From the NCBI GenBank assembly GCA_913062625.1, contig CAJXWP010000005.1, positions 1-64,000 of the forward strand: a stretch of 64,000 nt of DNA. Direction: 5' to 3'. The notes under the pieces were generated by a model. It ran no database searches, was not told the DNA's origin, and saw only the letters and a list, made by a program, of their open reading frames with translations. Position 1 is the first letter of the stretch, and the number at the start of each line of letters is the position of its first letter. Shown piece by piece: positions 43,694-55,294 of this stretch. Source of the DNA: an uncultured Haliea sp. GTDB taxonomy: Bacteria > Pseudomonadota > Gammaproteobacteria > Pseudomonadales > Halieaceae. The translations under genes were made by a program, and so were the position numbers.

Positions 43694-46600
43694 ATGTTAT
43701 CTCTGCGCGGCGCTCCCGCTCTATCCGAATTTCGCCTGAAAAAATTGGCACAAAGAATCTCGGAAATCCATCCCGGCATCCAGATTCTTCGGGCCGAATT
43801 TGTCCACCTTGTCCAGTTACATCGGCCGCTGACGGAGCAGCGCCAAAAAATACTTGGCAGTTTGCTTACGTACGGGCCTTCGTTGCCCGTCGCTGGCGAT
43901 GAAGCGCTGGAAAACGCCACCTTATTGCTGGTGATCCCTAGGCCGGGCACGGTCTCTCCCTGGTCTAGCAAAGCTACCGATATCGCCCACAACTGCGGTC
44001 TGCATGAGATTGAACGTCTGGAGCGAGGTTTGGCTTGGCATCTCAATCTGCCTGCAGAGTTTACTGCATCGGCGCGTCAAGCCCTTGAGGCGCTTGTGCA
44101 CGATCGAATGACGGAGACTATTGTTTCCGCTATCGCGTCTGCGCAGCAGTTATTTCAGCATGCAGCGCCCCGACCCATAGAAGCGGTGGATGTGCTGAGC
44201 AACGGTCGCCAGGCGCTGTTGGACGCGAACCACACGCTAGGGCTTGCGCTCGCCGATGATGAAATAGACTACTTATGTGACGCGTTTATCGCTCTTGGGC
44301 GCAACCCCAGCGACGTTGAGTTAATGATGTTCGCGCAGGCCAATTCGGAACATTGCCGCCACAAAATATTTAACGCTGATTGGACCATTGACGGCACGCC
44401 ACAGGCGCATTCGTTGTTCAATATGATTCGCAACACCAATGCGTGTGGCGGTGAGAATGTGCTCTCGGCGTATTCTGATAATGCGGCGGTCGTGGCGGGA
44501 CCCGTTGCCGGACGGTTTTATCCCGACCCGCAGTCCGGTGAGTACGGCGCCTCTCAAGAGAGCATCCATCTCTTAATGAAAGTTGAGACGCACAATCATC
44601 CGACGGCTATCGCACCGTTCGCGGGAGCGGGGACAGGCGCCGGTGGCGAAATTCGTGACGAAGGTGCTGTCGGTCGCGGTTCCAAGCCTAAAGTGGGTTT
44701 GACCGGTTTTTCGGTGTCCAATCTGAATATTCCTGAGTTTGAGCAGCCTTGGGAGTTTGATTATGGCAAGCCCGGTCGAATCGTCAGTGCTCTGGACATC
44801 ATGTTGGAAGGGCCCATTGGCGCCGCGGCATTTAATAACGAGTTTGGCCGCCCCAATATTTGCGGCTACTTTCGCAGCTTTGAAGTGACCGCGCCGGGAG
44901 TCAGCGCGCCCGAAATACGGGGTTATCACAAACCCATCATGATCGCCGGTGGCTATGGCAATGTCCGTCAGGAGCATGTGGAGAAAGGGGAATATCGGCC
45001 GGGGGCCAAGTTGATTGCACTGGGCGGTCCGGCAATGCTGATCGGTCTGGGCGGGAGTGCTGCTTCATCCATGTCTAGCGGACAAAGCCATGCCGATCTT
45101 GATTTTGCTTCCGTACAGCGGCAAAACCCGGAGATGGAGCGGCGTTGTCAGGAGGTTATCGACCGTTGCTGGCAGTTGGGCGAGGATAATCCGATTGCCT
45201 TTATCCATGATGTAGGCGCCGGTGGATTGTCCAATGCATTTCCCGAACTGGTGAAGGACGGCGGCCGCGGCGGACGCTTTGATTTGCGCGCTGTGCCAAA
45301 TGATGAGCCGGGCATGTCGCCGCTAGAGATTTGGTGTAACGAATCTCAGGAACGCTATGTGATGGCCGTGGAGCCAGAGAACCTGGCGCGCTTTGAGGCG
45401 ATTTGCGATCGCGAACGCTGTCCTTTTGCCGTAGTCGGTGAAGCAACGGAAGCACTGAATTTGCAACTTACCGACAGTCAATTTGGCAATGTGCCGGTGG
45501 ATATGTCCATGTCTGTGTTGTTTGGCAAGCCGCCGCGCATGAGTCGTGAGGTTCGTCGTCAGGCTATTCAGCACGAAGCCCTGCATCTGGACATTTCGGT
45601 GCAAGAAGCCGTGGAGCGCGTTTTGCAGGTGCCGAGTGTCGCCAGCAAGAATTTTTTGATTACCATTGGTGATCGCTCGGTAACGGGTATGGTGGCTCGC
45701 GACCAGATGGTTGGTCCCTGGCAGGTCCCCGTCGCGGATTGCGCGGTGACAACCGTGTCTTATGACTCTTTTGCTGGAGAAGCCATGGCCATGGGTGAGC
45801 GCACCCCGTTGGCGCTGATAAATGGCCCCGCTTCCGGACGCATGGCGGTTGCCGAAGCCATTACCAATATTTGCGCAGCGGCCATCGGGGATATTCGCGA
45901 CATCAAGCTGTCGGCCAACTGGATGTGTGCTGCAGGATACGGTGCTGAGGATGAGATATTATTTGACACCGTGCGGGCAGTCGGTATGGAATTTTGTCCC
46001 GCGCTGGGGATCACTATTCCGGTGGGTAAGGACTCCATGTCTATGCGCACTACCTGGAAGGAAGAGGGCGAGAATAAATCAGTGACCGCGCCGATGTCGC
46101 TGATCGTCTCCGCGTTTTCGCCGGTGATCGATGCGCGTCTTTCCGTAACCCCGCAGCTGAACTGTGAGGCTGATGCGTTTCTTGTGCTGCTGGATCTTGG
46201 TCGGGGAGCCAACCGAATGGGGGCTTCTGCTCTGGCTCAGGCCTGCGGTCAGACAGGCGATACTGTGCCGGACATGGACAGCGCAGCTGATCTAAAGGCT
46301 TTTTTTACGCTGGTGCAGCGCTATTTAACCCAGGGCCAAATAATGGCCTATCACGACCGCTCTGATGGCGGCTTGTTGACGACATTGTTGGAGATGGCTT
46401 TTGCCGGTCGCTGTGGCATAGAGATAGAGCTGTCAGAGCTGCCCGGTAGTGCGTTGGAAAAATTGTTTAATGAGGAAGCCGGAGCGGTACTGCAAATCGG
46501 CAGTTCGCAGCTGCACGATTTTCAACGACAGGCGGCAGAATTGGGGTTGGACGATTGCCTGTATGTGATCGGAAAGGCGGTCAGCGGTGATGCGGTGACT

Positions 46601-47587
46601 ATGGTAAACGGAGCCGACGTTTTTCGCGACAGTCGGGCGCGTTTGCAGCAGCTATGGGCGCGCACGAGCTATGAATTACAGGCTCTGCGTGATAATCCTG
46701 CGTGTGCGTTGGAAGAGCATCGGCGACACACAGCGAAAGATCCTGGGCTGTCGGTGGGCTTGAGTTTTGATGTGAATGAGGACATTAGCGCCCCCTATAT
46801 TGCAACCGGAGTGCGCCCGCGTGTCGCTGTCTTGCGAGAGCAGGGCGTCAATGGGCATGTAGAAATGGCAGCCGCTTTTCACCGAGCAGGCTTTGCGCCA
46901 TTCGATGTGCATATGAGTGACCTTCTTAGTGGGCGCGTCGACTTGGCCGAGTTCAAGGGTCTCGTGGCCTGTGGCGGGTTCTCATACGGCGATGTGCTGG
47001 GTGCCGGTGAAGGCTGGGCCAAGAGCATTTTGTTTAATGAGTCGGTGCGCGCTGAGTTCAGTGCCTTTTTTGAGCGTGAAGATACGTTTACGCTCGGAGT
47101 CTGCAACGGTTGTCAGATGGTCTCGGCGCTCAAGGAGCTGATTCCTGGTGCTGCGCTTTGGCCGCGCTTCGTGCGCAACCGCTCGGAACAATTTGAGGCA
47201 CGACTGGCTTTGGTTCGGGTTGAGTCCAGCCCTTCGATTCTGTTGTCGGATATGGCGGGTTCGCATCTGCCCATCGCGGTTGCGCATGGGGAGGGTCGTG
47301 CTCAGTTTGCTAGTATCCAGTCGCAGAGCGATTGTGAAGCCAGTGGTGCTGTGGTGTTGCGCTACATTGAGAACGACCTTGCGCTGGCAAACCGGTATCC
47401 CGCCAATCCTAATGGTTCTCCAGAGGGCATCACGGGTCTTACCAGTGAGGATGGCCGCGCCACGATCATGATGCCGCATCCAGAACGGGTTTATCGCACG
47501 ATCCAGCATTCCTGGACACCTCCTCAATGGGGCGAGGATGGGGGCTGGTTGCGGATGTTTCGCAACGCCCGCCGCTGGCTGGGATGA
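43694..47587 (+). CDS. purL: phosphoribosylformylglycinamidine synthase
   Basis: ~1297 aa; [31 protein letters not shown]-terminal glutaminase [12 protein letters not shown]. Confidence 0.97.
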   Translation: MLSLRGAPALSEFRLKKLAQRISEIHPGIQILRAEFVHLVQLHRPLTEQRQKILGSLLTYGPSLPVAGDEALENATLLLVIPRPGTVSPWSSKATDIAHNCGLHEIERLERGLAWHLNLPAEFTASARQALEALVHDRMTETIVSAIASAQQLFQHAAPRPIEAVDVLSNGRQALLDANHTLGLALADDEIDYLCDAFIALGRNPSDVELMMFAQANSEHCRHKIFNADWTIDGTPQAHSLFNMIRNTNACGGENVLSAYSDNAAVVAGPVAGRFYPDPQSGEYGASQESIHLLMKVETHNHPTAIAPFAGAGTGAGGEIRDEGAVGRGSKPKVGLTGFSVSNLNIPEFEQPWEFDYGKPGRIVSALDIMLEGPIGAAAFNNEFGRPNICGYFRSFEVTAPGVSAPEIRGYHKPIMIAGGYGNVRQEHVEKGEYRPGAKLIALGGPAMLIGLGGSAASSMSSGQSHADLDFASVQRQNPEMERRCQEVIDRCWQLGEDNPIAFIHDVGAGGLSNAFPELVKDGGRGGRFDLRAVPNDEPGMSPLEIWCNESQERYVMAVEPENLARFEAICDRERCPFAVVGEATEALNLQLTDSQFGNVPVDMSMSVLFGKPPRMSREVRRQAIQHEALHLDISVQEAVERVLQVPSVASKNFLITIGDRSVTGMVARDQMVGPWQVPVADCAVTTVSYDSFAGEAMAMGERTPLALINGPASGRMAVAEAITNICAAAIGDIRDIKLSANWMCAAGYGAEDEILFDTVRAVGMEFCPALGITIPVGKDSMSMRTTWKEEGENKSVTAPMSLIVSAFSPVIDARLSVTPQLNCEADAFLVLLDLGRGANRMGASALAQACGQTGDTVPDMDSAADLKAFFTLVQRYLTQGQIMAYHDRSDGGLLTTLLEMAFAGRCGIEIELSELPGSALEKLFNEEAGAVLQIGSSQLHDFQRQAAELGLDDCLYVIGKAVSGDAVTMVNGADVFRDSRARLQQLWARTSYELQALRDNPACALEEHRRHTAKDPGLSVGLSFDVNEDISAPYIATGVRPRVAVLREQGVNGHVEMAAAFHRAGFAPFDVHMSDLLSGRVDLAEFKGLVACGGFSYGDVLGAGEGWAKSILFNESVRAEFSAFFEREDTFTLGVCNGCQMVSALKELIPGAALWPRFVRNRSEQFEARLALVRVESSPSILLSDMAGSHLPIAVAHGEGRAQFASIQSQSDCEASGAVVLRYIENDLALANRYPANPNGSPEGITGLTSEDGRATIMMPHPERVYRTIQHSWTPPQWGEDGGWLRMFRNARRWLG

Positions 47588-47607
47588 GCGTGGTGCCGAA
47601 ACGCCCC

Positions 47608-47635
47608 TTGTGGCCGCGGCCTGTTAATTTATAAT
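47608..47635 (+). promoter_or_regulatory. candidate sigma-70 promoter upstream of secD
   Basis: TTGTGG - 16 nt - TATAAT, ~65 nt before the secD ATG. Confidence 0.5.
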
Positions 47636-47698
47636 GGCGCACTTTTTTACGTGGGGGCGCACTGAGCTCCCGAAAATTTTTTCAGTTAGAGCGACACT

Positions 47699-49579
47699 AT
47701 GCTAAATAAGTACCCGCTGTGGAAATACCTCCTCGTGCTGTCTACGTTGCTCCTAGGCCTGTTCTATGCGGCGCCCAATTTGTATGCGCCGGACCCTGCA
47801 CTGCAGATTGCCGGACAAAGCAGTTCACAGCAGATTGACGATAAAACCTTGCGTCGAGCATTAAATGCGCTGGATGAGGCGGGGATCGCCTATTTTGGCC
47901 AAACGATTGATGCTAATGGTCGTCAGGCTCTCTTGCGCTTAGAAGATGCAGATCAGCAATTGGTGGCACAGGCCAGAGTCTCTCGCGCGTTGGGGGATGG
48001 GTTTATCGTGGCGCTTAACCTGGCTCCGACAACGCCAGACTGGCTGAGTGATTATGGCGGACAGCCGATGAAATTGGGGCTGGACCTTAGTGGTGGCGTG
48101 CATTTCAAGCTCGAAGTGGATGTTGACGCAGCAGTAGAACGCCGTATGGAGTACTTCGTAAACGACACGAAGCGGGCGTTGCGAGAGGATCGTATTCGTG
48201 GGCTTGTCAGGCTCAATTCTCAGGGGAAATTAGAAGCACGCTTTCAAACGGAGGCATTGCGCGAGCAAGCGCGAGAGATTATTGCGCAGAACAGCCCAGA
48301 GCTGGAGATAGAGCGTGTCGATGAGGGCGATAGTTGGAGTTTGTTAGCGGCGATATCCCCGCAGGCTCGCGATGAGATTGAGAGTTACGCTGTCAGCCAG
48401 AATTTGACCACGTTGCGTAACCGGGTTAACGAATTGGGAGTGTCTGAGCCGCTGGTGCAGCGTCAGGGCAAGAACCGCATTGTGGTTGAGCTACCGGGCA
48501 TTCAGGACACAGCGGAGGCCAAGCGTATTTTGGGCAAGGTGGCTAACCTCGAGTTCAGGTTGGTGGCCAATATGGATGCCGCTCAGTCCGACAAACAGCG
48601 TTTTGATTACCGCAGTGCTGACCGCAGCGGCGCGAGCGAGTGGTTAGAGCGTGATGTCATTATCACCGGGGAACGGGTTTCCACCGCACAGGCCAGCTTT
48701 GATCAGAACGGGCAACCCAATGTGCAGATCAGCTTGGACAGTGAGGGGGGCACCTTGATGTCTCGAGCCACACGCAACAATATTAAGCGTCGCATGGGCG
48801 TGTTGTTCATCGAGCGTAAGTATCGTACGCGCTATGAAGTCGACGAGGAGGGCGCCGAAGTTATCGTGAAGGTTCCCTATGATGAGAGAAAGATTCTCAC
48901 GGCCCCAGTTATCCAGTCAGCCCTTGGTGCGCAGTTCCAGATCACCGGTCTCGACAATCCACTGGAATCTTCTGAGTTGGCGCTGATGCTGCGTGCCGGC
49001 GCGCTAGCAGCGCCCATCACTTTTGTCGAGGAGCGCACCGTTGGACCGTCTTTGGGTGCAGAAAATATTCGTCTTGGTGTCCGGTCCGTTTATTACGGTT
49101 TGACGCTGGTGCTGCTATTTATGGTCTTATATTACAGAGTTTTTGGCGTTGTGGCGGTGATTGCGCTGACCTCTAATTTGATTTTATTGGTGGCCGTGAT
49201 GTCTATGCTGGGGGCCACGCTGACGCTTCCGGGTATCGCGGGTATTGTGCTAACGGTGGGTATGGCGGTAGATGCCAATGTGTTGATTTTTGCCCGAATC
49301 CGAGAGGAGCTCGTTAATGGACTGTCGCCGCAGATGGCGATCCACTCAGGCTTTGGACGTGCGTTCACCACTATTCTTGATGCCAACCTTACGACCCTTA
49401 TCGTTGCTGTCATCCTCTATGCCGTGGGTACTGGCCCGATTAAGGGCTTTGCAGTGACTTTGTCGGTTGGTATTTTGACCTCGATGTTCACTGCAATACT
49501 GGGTACGCGTGCTCTGATTAATCTTGTCTATGGCGGGCGCCGTGTGCGGAAATTATCGATCGGGGGCCGTCAGTCATGA
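47699..49579 (+). CDS. secD: protein translocase subunit SecD
   Basis: MKLGLDLSGGVHFKLEVD; VLTVGMAVDANVLIFARIREEL. Confidence 0.97.
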   Translation: MLNKYPLWKYLLVLSTLLLGLFYAAPNLYAPDPALQIAGQSSSQQIDDKTLRRALNALDEAGIAYFGQTIDANGRQALLRLEDADQQLVAQARVSRALGDGFIVALNLAPTTPDWLSDYGGQPMKLGLDLSGGVHFKLEVDVDAAVERRMEYFVNDTKRALREDRIRGLVRLNSQGKLEARFQTEALREQAREIIAQNSPELEIERVDEGDSWSLLAAISPQARDEIESYAVSQNLTTLRNRVNELGVSEPLVQRQGKNRIVVELPGIQDTAEAKRILGKVANLEFRLVANMDAAQSDKQRFDYRSADRSGASEWLERDVIITGERVSTAQASFDQNGQPNVQISLDSEGGTLMSRATRNNIKRRMGVLFIERKYRTRYEVDEEGAEVIVKVPYDERKILTAPVIQSALGAQFQITGLDNPLESSELALMLRAGALAAPITFVEERTVGPSLGAENIRLGVRSVYYGLTLVLLFMVLYYRVFGVVAVIALTSNLILLVAVMSMLGATLTLPGIAGIVLTVGMAVDANVLIFARIREELVNGLSPQMAIHSGFGRAFTTILDANLTTLIVAVILYAVGTGPIKGFAVTLSVGILTSMFTAILGTRALINLVYGGRRVRKLSIGGRQS

Positions 49580-50490
49580 AAGTGATTAATTTTATGGGCC
49601 AGCGTAAGCTGGCGATAGTGTTTTCGGGGTTGTTGCTGCTGGTGTCTATCGTTTCTTTGGCAACGAAACAGCTTAACTGGGGTTTGGATTTTACCGGGGG
49701 CACACTGGTAGAGATTCATTACAGCGCGACCGCAGATCTTAATGCGATTCGCAGTACCCTTGAGACCCAGGGCTATGCCGGCTCTAGCGTCATGAGTTTC
49801 GGCAGCGATCAAGATGTGCTGATTCGCCTGCCACAGGGCTATTCTGACGAGGAGGGTACGGCGCTGTTGAGCCTGCTTCAGGAGACTTTTGTCGGCGATG
49901 TGGAGCTTCGCCGTATGGAGTTCGTTGGTCCGCAGGTAGGGGACGAACTGCGCGAGCAGGGAGGCCTGGCCATGCTTCTAGCAATAGGCTTGGTCACACT
50001 CTACGTCGCGTTTCGTTTCCAGTTAAAGTTCGCTCTCGGTGCGGTCGCGGCTCTGTTGCATGACGTGATTATTACTTTGGGGTTTTTCTCGTTGACCGGT
50101 ATGGAGTTTAATCTCACGGTGCTGGCCGCGATATTGGCAGTGGTGGGTTACTCCATTAATGACACGATTGTTGTCTTTGACCGCATTCGGGAAAATTTCC
50201 GTAAGCTCCGTCGTGCAGGGCCCGTCGAAGTCGTTGATATCTCCATTAGTGAAACCCTGGCACGGACACTGGTAACGTCGGGTACAACGTTGATGGTAGT
50301 GGTCGCGCTAGCTCTGTTTGGCGGTGAAATGATTTTCGGTTTTGCTGTCGCTCTGATAGTGGGTATTTTGATAGGTACATATTCATCGATCTATGTCGCC
50401 TCTGCCTGGACGCTGATGATGGGGGTGACGAAGGAAGATCTCATGCTCCCAATCAAAGAAGGCGCTGAGCAGGATGACCTTGCACCCTAA
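49576..50490 (+). CDS. secF: protein translocase subunit SecF
   Basis: NWGLDFTGGTLVEIHY; VGYSINDTIVVFDRIREN. Confidence 0.97.
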   Translation: MKVINFMGQRKLAIVFSGLLLLVSIVSLATKQLNWGLDFTGGTLVEIHYSATADLNAIRSTLETQGYAGSSVMSFGSDQDVLIRLPQGYSDEEGTALLSLLQETFVGDVELRRMEFVGPQVGDELREQGGLAMLLAIGLVTLYVAFRFQLKFALGAVAALLHDVIITLGFFSLTGMEFNLTVLAAILAVVGYSINDTIVVFDRIRENFRKLRRAGPVEVVDISISETLARTLVTSGTTLMVVVALALFGGEMIFGFAVALIVGILIGTYSSIYVASAWTLMMGVTKEDLMLPIKEGAEQDDLAP

Positions 50491-50511
50491 CGTAGCTCTC
50501 AGGAAAGACAC

Positions 50512-51306
50512 ATGGAACCGATGATCAAAATTGCACTTCGCGCGGCTCGTAAAGCCGGTGAAAATATCGTGCGAGCGTCTGATGAGCTTCATCGCTTTGA
50601 AGTAAAGGCCAAAGGGGTCAACAACTTCGTAACGGAGGTTGACCTCAACGCCGAGCAGGAAATTATTTATCAGCTGCAGAAGGCGTATCCCGACCACGCT
50701 ATTTTGGGTGAAGAGAGTGGCTTTATCGGGAGTGAGGATGCGGAGTATCGATGGATCATAGACCCGCTTGACGGCACGACCAACTTTATTCGTGGTATTC
50801 CTCACTATGCAGTCTCAATAGCTTGTATGTATCGGGGAAAACTTGAGCACGCCGTGATTGTTGATCCGGTGCGGCAAGAGGAGTTCACCGCATCGAGAGG
50901 GCGTGGCGCCCAGCTTAATGGTCATCGAATTCGTGTGAGCGACCTTGCGAATCTGGAAGGCGCTCTGTTGGGAACCGGTATCCCCTTCAAAAATCACTGT
51001 GATGATAAGCTGGAAGCCTACAGTAAATCGATTGAAGTACTCGCGTCTCAGTGCGCCGGTATTCGCCGCGCTGGTGCCGCATCATTGGATTTGGCTTATG
51101 TTGCTGCAGGTCGCCTGGACGCGTTCTGGGAGATCGGACTATCGTCTTGGGATATGGCGGCCGGGGTGCTGCTAGTGCGTGAGGCGGGTGGTCTGGTGGC
51201 AGACATTGACGCATCCGATAACTACTTGGACTCTGGCAATATTGTGTGCGGAAACCCTAAGTGTTTTAAGGCGGTGCTGCAGGTTGTTAAGCCCCTGCTG
51301 TCTTGA
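50512..51306 (+). CDS. suhB: inositol-1-monophosphatase / NusG-associated factor SuhB
   Basis: WIIDPLDGTTNFIRGIPHYAVSIA; SWDMAAGVLLVREAGG. Confidence 0.95.
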   Translation: MEPMIKIALRAARKAGENIVRASDELHRFEVKAKGVNNFVTEVDLNAEQEIIYQLQKAYPDHAILGEESGFIGSEDAEYRWIIDPLDGTTNFIRGIPHYAVSIACMYRGKLEHAVIVDPVRQEEFTASRGRGAQLNGHRIRVSDLANLEGALLGTGIPFKNHCDDKLEAYSKSIEVLASQCAGIRRAGAASLDLAYVAAGRLDAFWEIGLSSWDMAAGVLLVREAGGLVADIDASDNYLDSGNIVCGNPKCFKAVLQVVKPLLS

Positions 51307-51409
51307 TCGTCGATTCTGGGGTCGTTGTTGATCGCGGTTAAATTCGATTAATTCCCAAGGCGTTTTCTGCTATAATACAGCGCCCTCAGTGTTAGCCCCG
51401 AAATCGCCA

Positions 51410-52156
51410 ATGAACACGGACAATATTCGCATTGTGTTGGTCAATACCAGTCACCCTGGCAACATCGGTGGTGTTGCGCGCGCGATGAAAAATATGGGGC
51501 TGACGCGATTGTATCTGGTGGCTCCTCGGGACTATCCGAACGAGCAAGCCGAGTGGCGTGCGGTTTCAGCCAAAGATATTCTCGACGCAGCCATTGTTGT
51601 GCCGACTCTCGAAGACGCGATTGCAGATTGTCAGTTTGTCGTCGGTACCAGTGCACGCGAGCGAAGAATACCATGGCCTCTTCTGGATGCTCGCCAGTGT
51701 GCTGAACGGATGGCGCAGGCATCGTCGCAGGAACAGGTTGCCGTGCTATTCGGCCGGGAAGACCGCGGGTTGACTAACGAAGAACTGAGGGTGTGTAATC
51801 TGCATCTCAATATTCCTACGTCAGGCGCATACAGCTCGCTGAATCTGGCTATGGCGGTGCAAATTGTTGCCTATGAGTTACATATGCTGAGGTCCTCTGC
51901 GGAATTACCCGTAAATGAGCTCGAGCAGTGGGATAGCCCGTTTGCTTCGCAGGGCAATATGGAGCACTTTTATCAACACCTCGAAGAAACGCTTATCGAT
52001 GTGGAGTTTTTGGACCCGACTGCACCGCGCCAGCTAATGTCTCGACTGCGCCGTCTTTATACCCGGGTACGATTAGATGAGATGGAGCTTAATATCCTGC
52101 GGGGAGTCCTTAGCGAGACTCAAAAGTGGGTAAAGCGCGCGCGCAGCGGGTCTTAA
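51410..52156 (+). CDS. trmJ: tRNA (cytidine/uridine-2'-O-)-methyltransferase TrmJ
   Basis: IVLVNTSHPGNIGGVARAMKNMGL; VAVLFGREDRGLTNEEL. Confidence 0.95.
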   Translation: MNTDNIRIVLVNTSHPGNIGGVARAMKNMGLTRLYLVAPRDYPNEQAEWRAVSAKDILDAAIVVPTLEDAIADCQFVVGTSARERRIPWPLLDARQCAERMAQASSQEQVAVLFGREDRGLTNEELRVCNLHLNIPTSGAYSSLNLAMAVQIVAYELHMLRSSAELPVNELEQWDSPFASQGNMEHFYQHLEETLIDVEFLDPTAPRQLMSRLRRLYTRVRLDEMELNILRGVLSETQKWVKRARSGS

Positions 52157-52191
52157 TCGACCGGCTTTACCCGACAGAAATAGTCGGACTA

Positions 52192-52216
52192 ATAGTTGAC
52201 CAGTTTAGTGGGTTAT
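52192..52216 (+). promoter_or_regulatory. IscR type 1 binding site overlapping the iscR promoter
   Basis: ATAGTTGACCAGTTTAGTGGGTTAT matches 21/25 to ATASYYGACTRWWWYAGTCRRSTAT. Confidence 0.85.
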
Positions 52217-52224
52217 TGCATAAT
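52196..52224 (+). promoter_or_regulatory. iscR sigma-70 promoter
   Basis: TTGACC - 17 nt - CATAAT. Confidence 0.8.
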
Positions 52225-52253
52225 TGCATCAACCCGATAGGCGAGAGTAGAGG

Positions 52254-52727
52254 ATGCGACTGACAACGAAAGGGCGATATGCGGTAACTGCAATGCTTGA
52301 TCTTGCATTACACGGCAGCGAACACCCTGTTAGCCTAGCCGACATTTCGGGTCGACAAGATATATCGTTGTCCTATCTGGAGCAGCTGTTCGCCAAGCTG
52401 CGGCGCAACAGTTTAGTGAGCAGTGTGCGAGGCCCGGGCGGGGGGTACCGTCTAAGCCGCGGCGGCCACGACATTTTTGTGGCACAGATTGTCGACGCGG
52501 TAAACGACACGGTTGATGCCACAGGATGCGGGGGCACAGCTGATTGCCAACAGGGAGAGGTGTGCTTGACCCACCACCTATGGTGCGACCTAAGCGATCA
52601 AATCCACGGTTTTCTGAGCGCGATTAGTTTGTCTCATTTGGTCGAGAGAAGGGAAGTCAAGATTATTGCGGCACGACAGGATGCGCGCAGCTATAGGGGT
52701 GACACAGTGCCCCTGACAGAAATTTAA
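52254..52727 (+). CDS. iscR: Fe-S cluster-responsive regulator IscR
   Basis: [20 protein letters not shown]; cysteine motif [20 protein letters not shown]. Confidence 0.96.
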   Translation: MRLTTKGRYAVTAMLDLALHGSEHPVSLADISGRQDISLSYLEQLFAKLRRNSLVSSVRGPGGGYRLSRGGHDIFVAQIVDAVNDTVDATGCGGTADCQQGEVCLTHHLWCDLSDQIHGFLSAISLSHLVERREVKIIAARQDARSYRGDTVPLTEI

Positions 52728-52768
52728 GCACGCGCTGAATGCGCAATAGTTGATGGAGCGATAGTAAT

Positions 52769-53983
52769 ATGGAAAAACCGATTTATTTTGATTATCTGGC
52801 AACGACTCCGGTTGATCCTCGTGTGGTAGAAAAAATGGTGCATTGTCTGTCTATCGAAGGCAATTTTGGCAATCCCGCATCGCGTTCGCATCTTTATGGT
52901 TGGAAGGCAGAAGAGGCTGTTGAAAATGGCCGCCGCCAAGTTGCCGACCTGATCAAAGCGGACCCTAGAGAAATTGTTTGGACCTCAGGTGCTACTGAGT
53001 CAGATAACCTTGCAATCAAGGGTGCGGCCCACTTCTATGTGAAGAAGGGAAAGCATATTGTCACCTCGAAAATTGAGCATAAGGCTGTTCTTGATACATG
53101 TCGCCAGCTAGAGCGAGAAGGCTTTGAGGTGACTTACCTTGATCCTGGCAGCAACGGGCTCATTACGCCCGAAGCGGTTAGCGCTGCATTGCGCGAAGAC
53201 ACCGTTTTAGTCACCATCATGCACGCCAATAACGAAATTGGAACGGTCAACGATATCGCCGGAATTGGCGAGGTGACACGTGCTGCTGGTGTATTGTTCC
53301 ACGTTGATGCTGCCCAGAGTGCGGGAAAAGTCGTCATTGACATGGAGAACATGAAAGTTGATCTGCTTTCGATGTCTGGCCACAAGATGTACGGGCCGAA
53401 GGGTATTGGCGTTTTGTATGTGCGACGTAAGCCGCGGGTGCGACTCGAGGCGCAGATGCATGGCGGCGGACACGAGCGCGGCATGCGCTCTGGTACATTG
53501 CCTACCCATCAGATTGTAGGTATGGGTGAGGCCGCTCATGTTGCCCAAGAGGGTATGGAGCTCGAAGCAGTGCGACTGAAGGCGCTGCGTCGGCGCTTTT
53601 GGGACGGCATTAAGGATATCGAGGAAGTGCACATTAATGGTGACGATATACACCGTTTGCCGGGCGCGTTGAATGTCAGCATTGCTTTTGTGGAAGGTGA
53701 ATCTTTGATTATGTCGCTCAAAGATCTGGCTGTTTCGAGCGGCTCAGCATGCACATCGGCAAGCCTGGAGCCGTCGTATGTGTTACGGGCACTCGGGCTT
53801 AGCGATGAGTTGGCGCACAGTTCGCTGCGTTTTAGTTTTGGGCGTTTCACCACCGATGACGATGTGGATGCTGCAGTAGCACAATTGCGCACTGCGGTAG
53901 AAAAGCTGCGAGATTTATCCCCTTTGTGGGACATGTTTAAAGATGGTGTAGACCTGAACAGTATAGAATGGGCTGCCCACTAA
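52769..53983 (+). CDS. iscS: cysteine desulfurase IscS
   Basis: [53 protein letters not shown]. Confidence 0.97.
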   Translation: MEKPIYFDYLATTPVDPRVVEKMVHCLSIEGNFGNPASRSHLYGWKAEEAVENGRRQVADLIKADPREIVWTSGATESDNLAIKGAAHFYVKKGKHIVTSKIEHKAVLDTCRQLEREGFEVTYLDPGSNGLITPEAVSAALREDTVLVTIMHANNEIGTVNDIAGIGEVTRAAGVLFHVDAAQSAGKVVIDMENMKVDLLSMSGHKMYGPKGIGVLYVRRKPRVRLEAQMHGGGHERGMRSGTLPTHQIVGMGEAAHVAQEGMELEAVRLKALRRRFWDGIKDIEEVHINGDDIHRLPGALNVSIAFVEGESLIMSLKDLAVSSGSACTSASLEPSYVLRALGLSDELAHSSLRFSFGRFTTDDDVDAAVAQLRTAVEKLRDLSPLWDMFKDGVDLNSIEWAAH

Positions 53984-54005
53984 TTCCAATTGGAGGAACA
54001 AGACA

Positions 54006-54389
54006 ATGGCATACAGTGACAAGGTATTAGACCACTACGAAAATCCTCGCAACGTCGGAAAACTCGATGCGGATGATGAGAGCGTCGGCACCGGTATGGT
54101 GGGTGCTCCAGCCTGTGGAGACGTTATGCGTCTGCAGATTAAAGTCAACGCCGATGGCATTATCGAGGATGCTAAATTTAAGACCTATGGTTGCGGCTCA
54201 GCCATCGCTTCTAGCTCCCTACTTACAGAGTGGGTAAAGGGCAAAAACCTGGATGAGGCGGAGCAGATTCGCAATACCGAAATCGCTGAAGAGCTGGCGT
54301 TGCCGCCGGTCAAAATTCATTGTTCGGTGTTGGCTGAAGACGCTATCAAAGCAGCCGTCAAGGACCTCCGGGAAAAGCGGAGTCGTTAG
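54006..54389 (+). CDS. iscU: Fe-S scaffold protein IscU
   Basis: [61 protein letters not shown]. Confidence 0.97.
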   Translation: MAYSDKVLDHYENPRNVGKLDADDESVGTGMVGAPACGDVMRLQIKVNADGIIEDAKFKTYGCGSAIASSSLLTEWVKGKNLDEAEQIRNTEIAEELALPPVKIHCSVLAEDAIKAAVKDLREKRSR

Positions 54390-54390
54390 T

Positions 54391-54714
54391 ATGGGTGTCA
54401 GCATTACAGAATCTGCAGCGAAGCATGTTGCAGGGCAATTGGTTTCCCGAGGTAATGGGCTAGGTATTCGTCTGGGAGTAAGGACGTCCGGCTGTTCCGG
54501 CATGGCATACGTACTTGAGTTTGTTGACGAGGTACAGGCAGAAGATCAGGTGTTTGAGGATCATGGTGTGAAGGTGTTCATCGATCCTAAGAGCATGGTT
54601 TATTTGGACGGTACAGAGCTGGATTTCGTGCGCGAGGGGCTAAACGAAGGCCTGCAGTTCCGCAATCCTAACGTTTCCGCTGAATGCGGCTGCGGTGAGA
54701 GTTTTACTGTCTAA
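54391..54714 (+). CDS. iscA: Fe-S assembly protein IscA
   Basis: [31 protein letters not shown]. Confidence 0.95.
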   Translation: MGVSITESAAKHVAGQLVSRGNGLGIRLGVRTSGCSGMAYVLEFVDEVQAEDQVFEDHGVKVFIDPKSMVYLDGTELDFVREGLNEGLQFRNPNVSAECGCGESFTV

Positions 54715-54737
54715 GTTAGGTGGTGTGATACTCTGGA

Positions 54738-55283
54738 ATGTCCCTACTCGAGCTTCAAAAAAACTATTTCCAGCTGTTTGATTTGTCCGTCGGTTTTGCG
54801 TTGGATCAGGCCCAATTGGGTGAGCGCTATCGACAGTTGCAGAAAGAGTTGCACCCTGATCGTTACGCTAGCGGCACCGCTCATGAGCAGCGATTGGCGG
54901 TTCAATACTCTGCCCTGATTAACGAAGCGTATGCCACACTCCGAAAAGCTCTCCCTCGTGCACTTTATCTGCTAGAACTGGCGGGCATGAGTAAAGAGGA
55001 TATTTCTGGCCAGCAGATTGACGGCAGCTTCCTCATGTCGCAGATAGACCTCCGTGAGAAGCTTGTGTCGTTGGACGAGGTAGTCGATCCAGAGACTGCA
55101 CTGGAGCAATTGATCACAGACATCAGTGGAGACGTCAATCAATTGCATGACCAGTTTTCTCGTGCGTATTCTGCGGGCGAACTAGCGGCAGCTGCCAGCG
55201 CTTGCGTTAAATTGCAATATCTGGAAAAACTGCTGCTGGAAGCTGAGCAGCTGGAGTCCAGATTGATAGACAGTCAGACTTAA
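54738..55283 (+). CDS. hscB: Fe-S co-chaperone HscB
   Basis: J-domain [40 protein letters not shown]. Confidence 0.95.
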   Translation: MSLLELQKNYFQLFDLSVGFALDQAQLGERYRQLQKELHPDRYASGTAHEQRLAVQYSALINEAYATLRKALPRALYLLELAGMSKEDISGQQIDGSFLMSQIDLREKLVSLDEVVDPETALEQLITDISGDVNQLHDQFSRAYSAGELAAAASACVKLQYLEKLLLEAEQLESRLIDSQT

Positions 55284-55294
55284 TAGGATCAATC

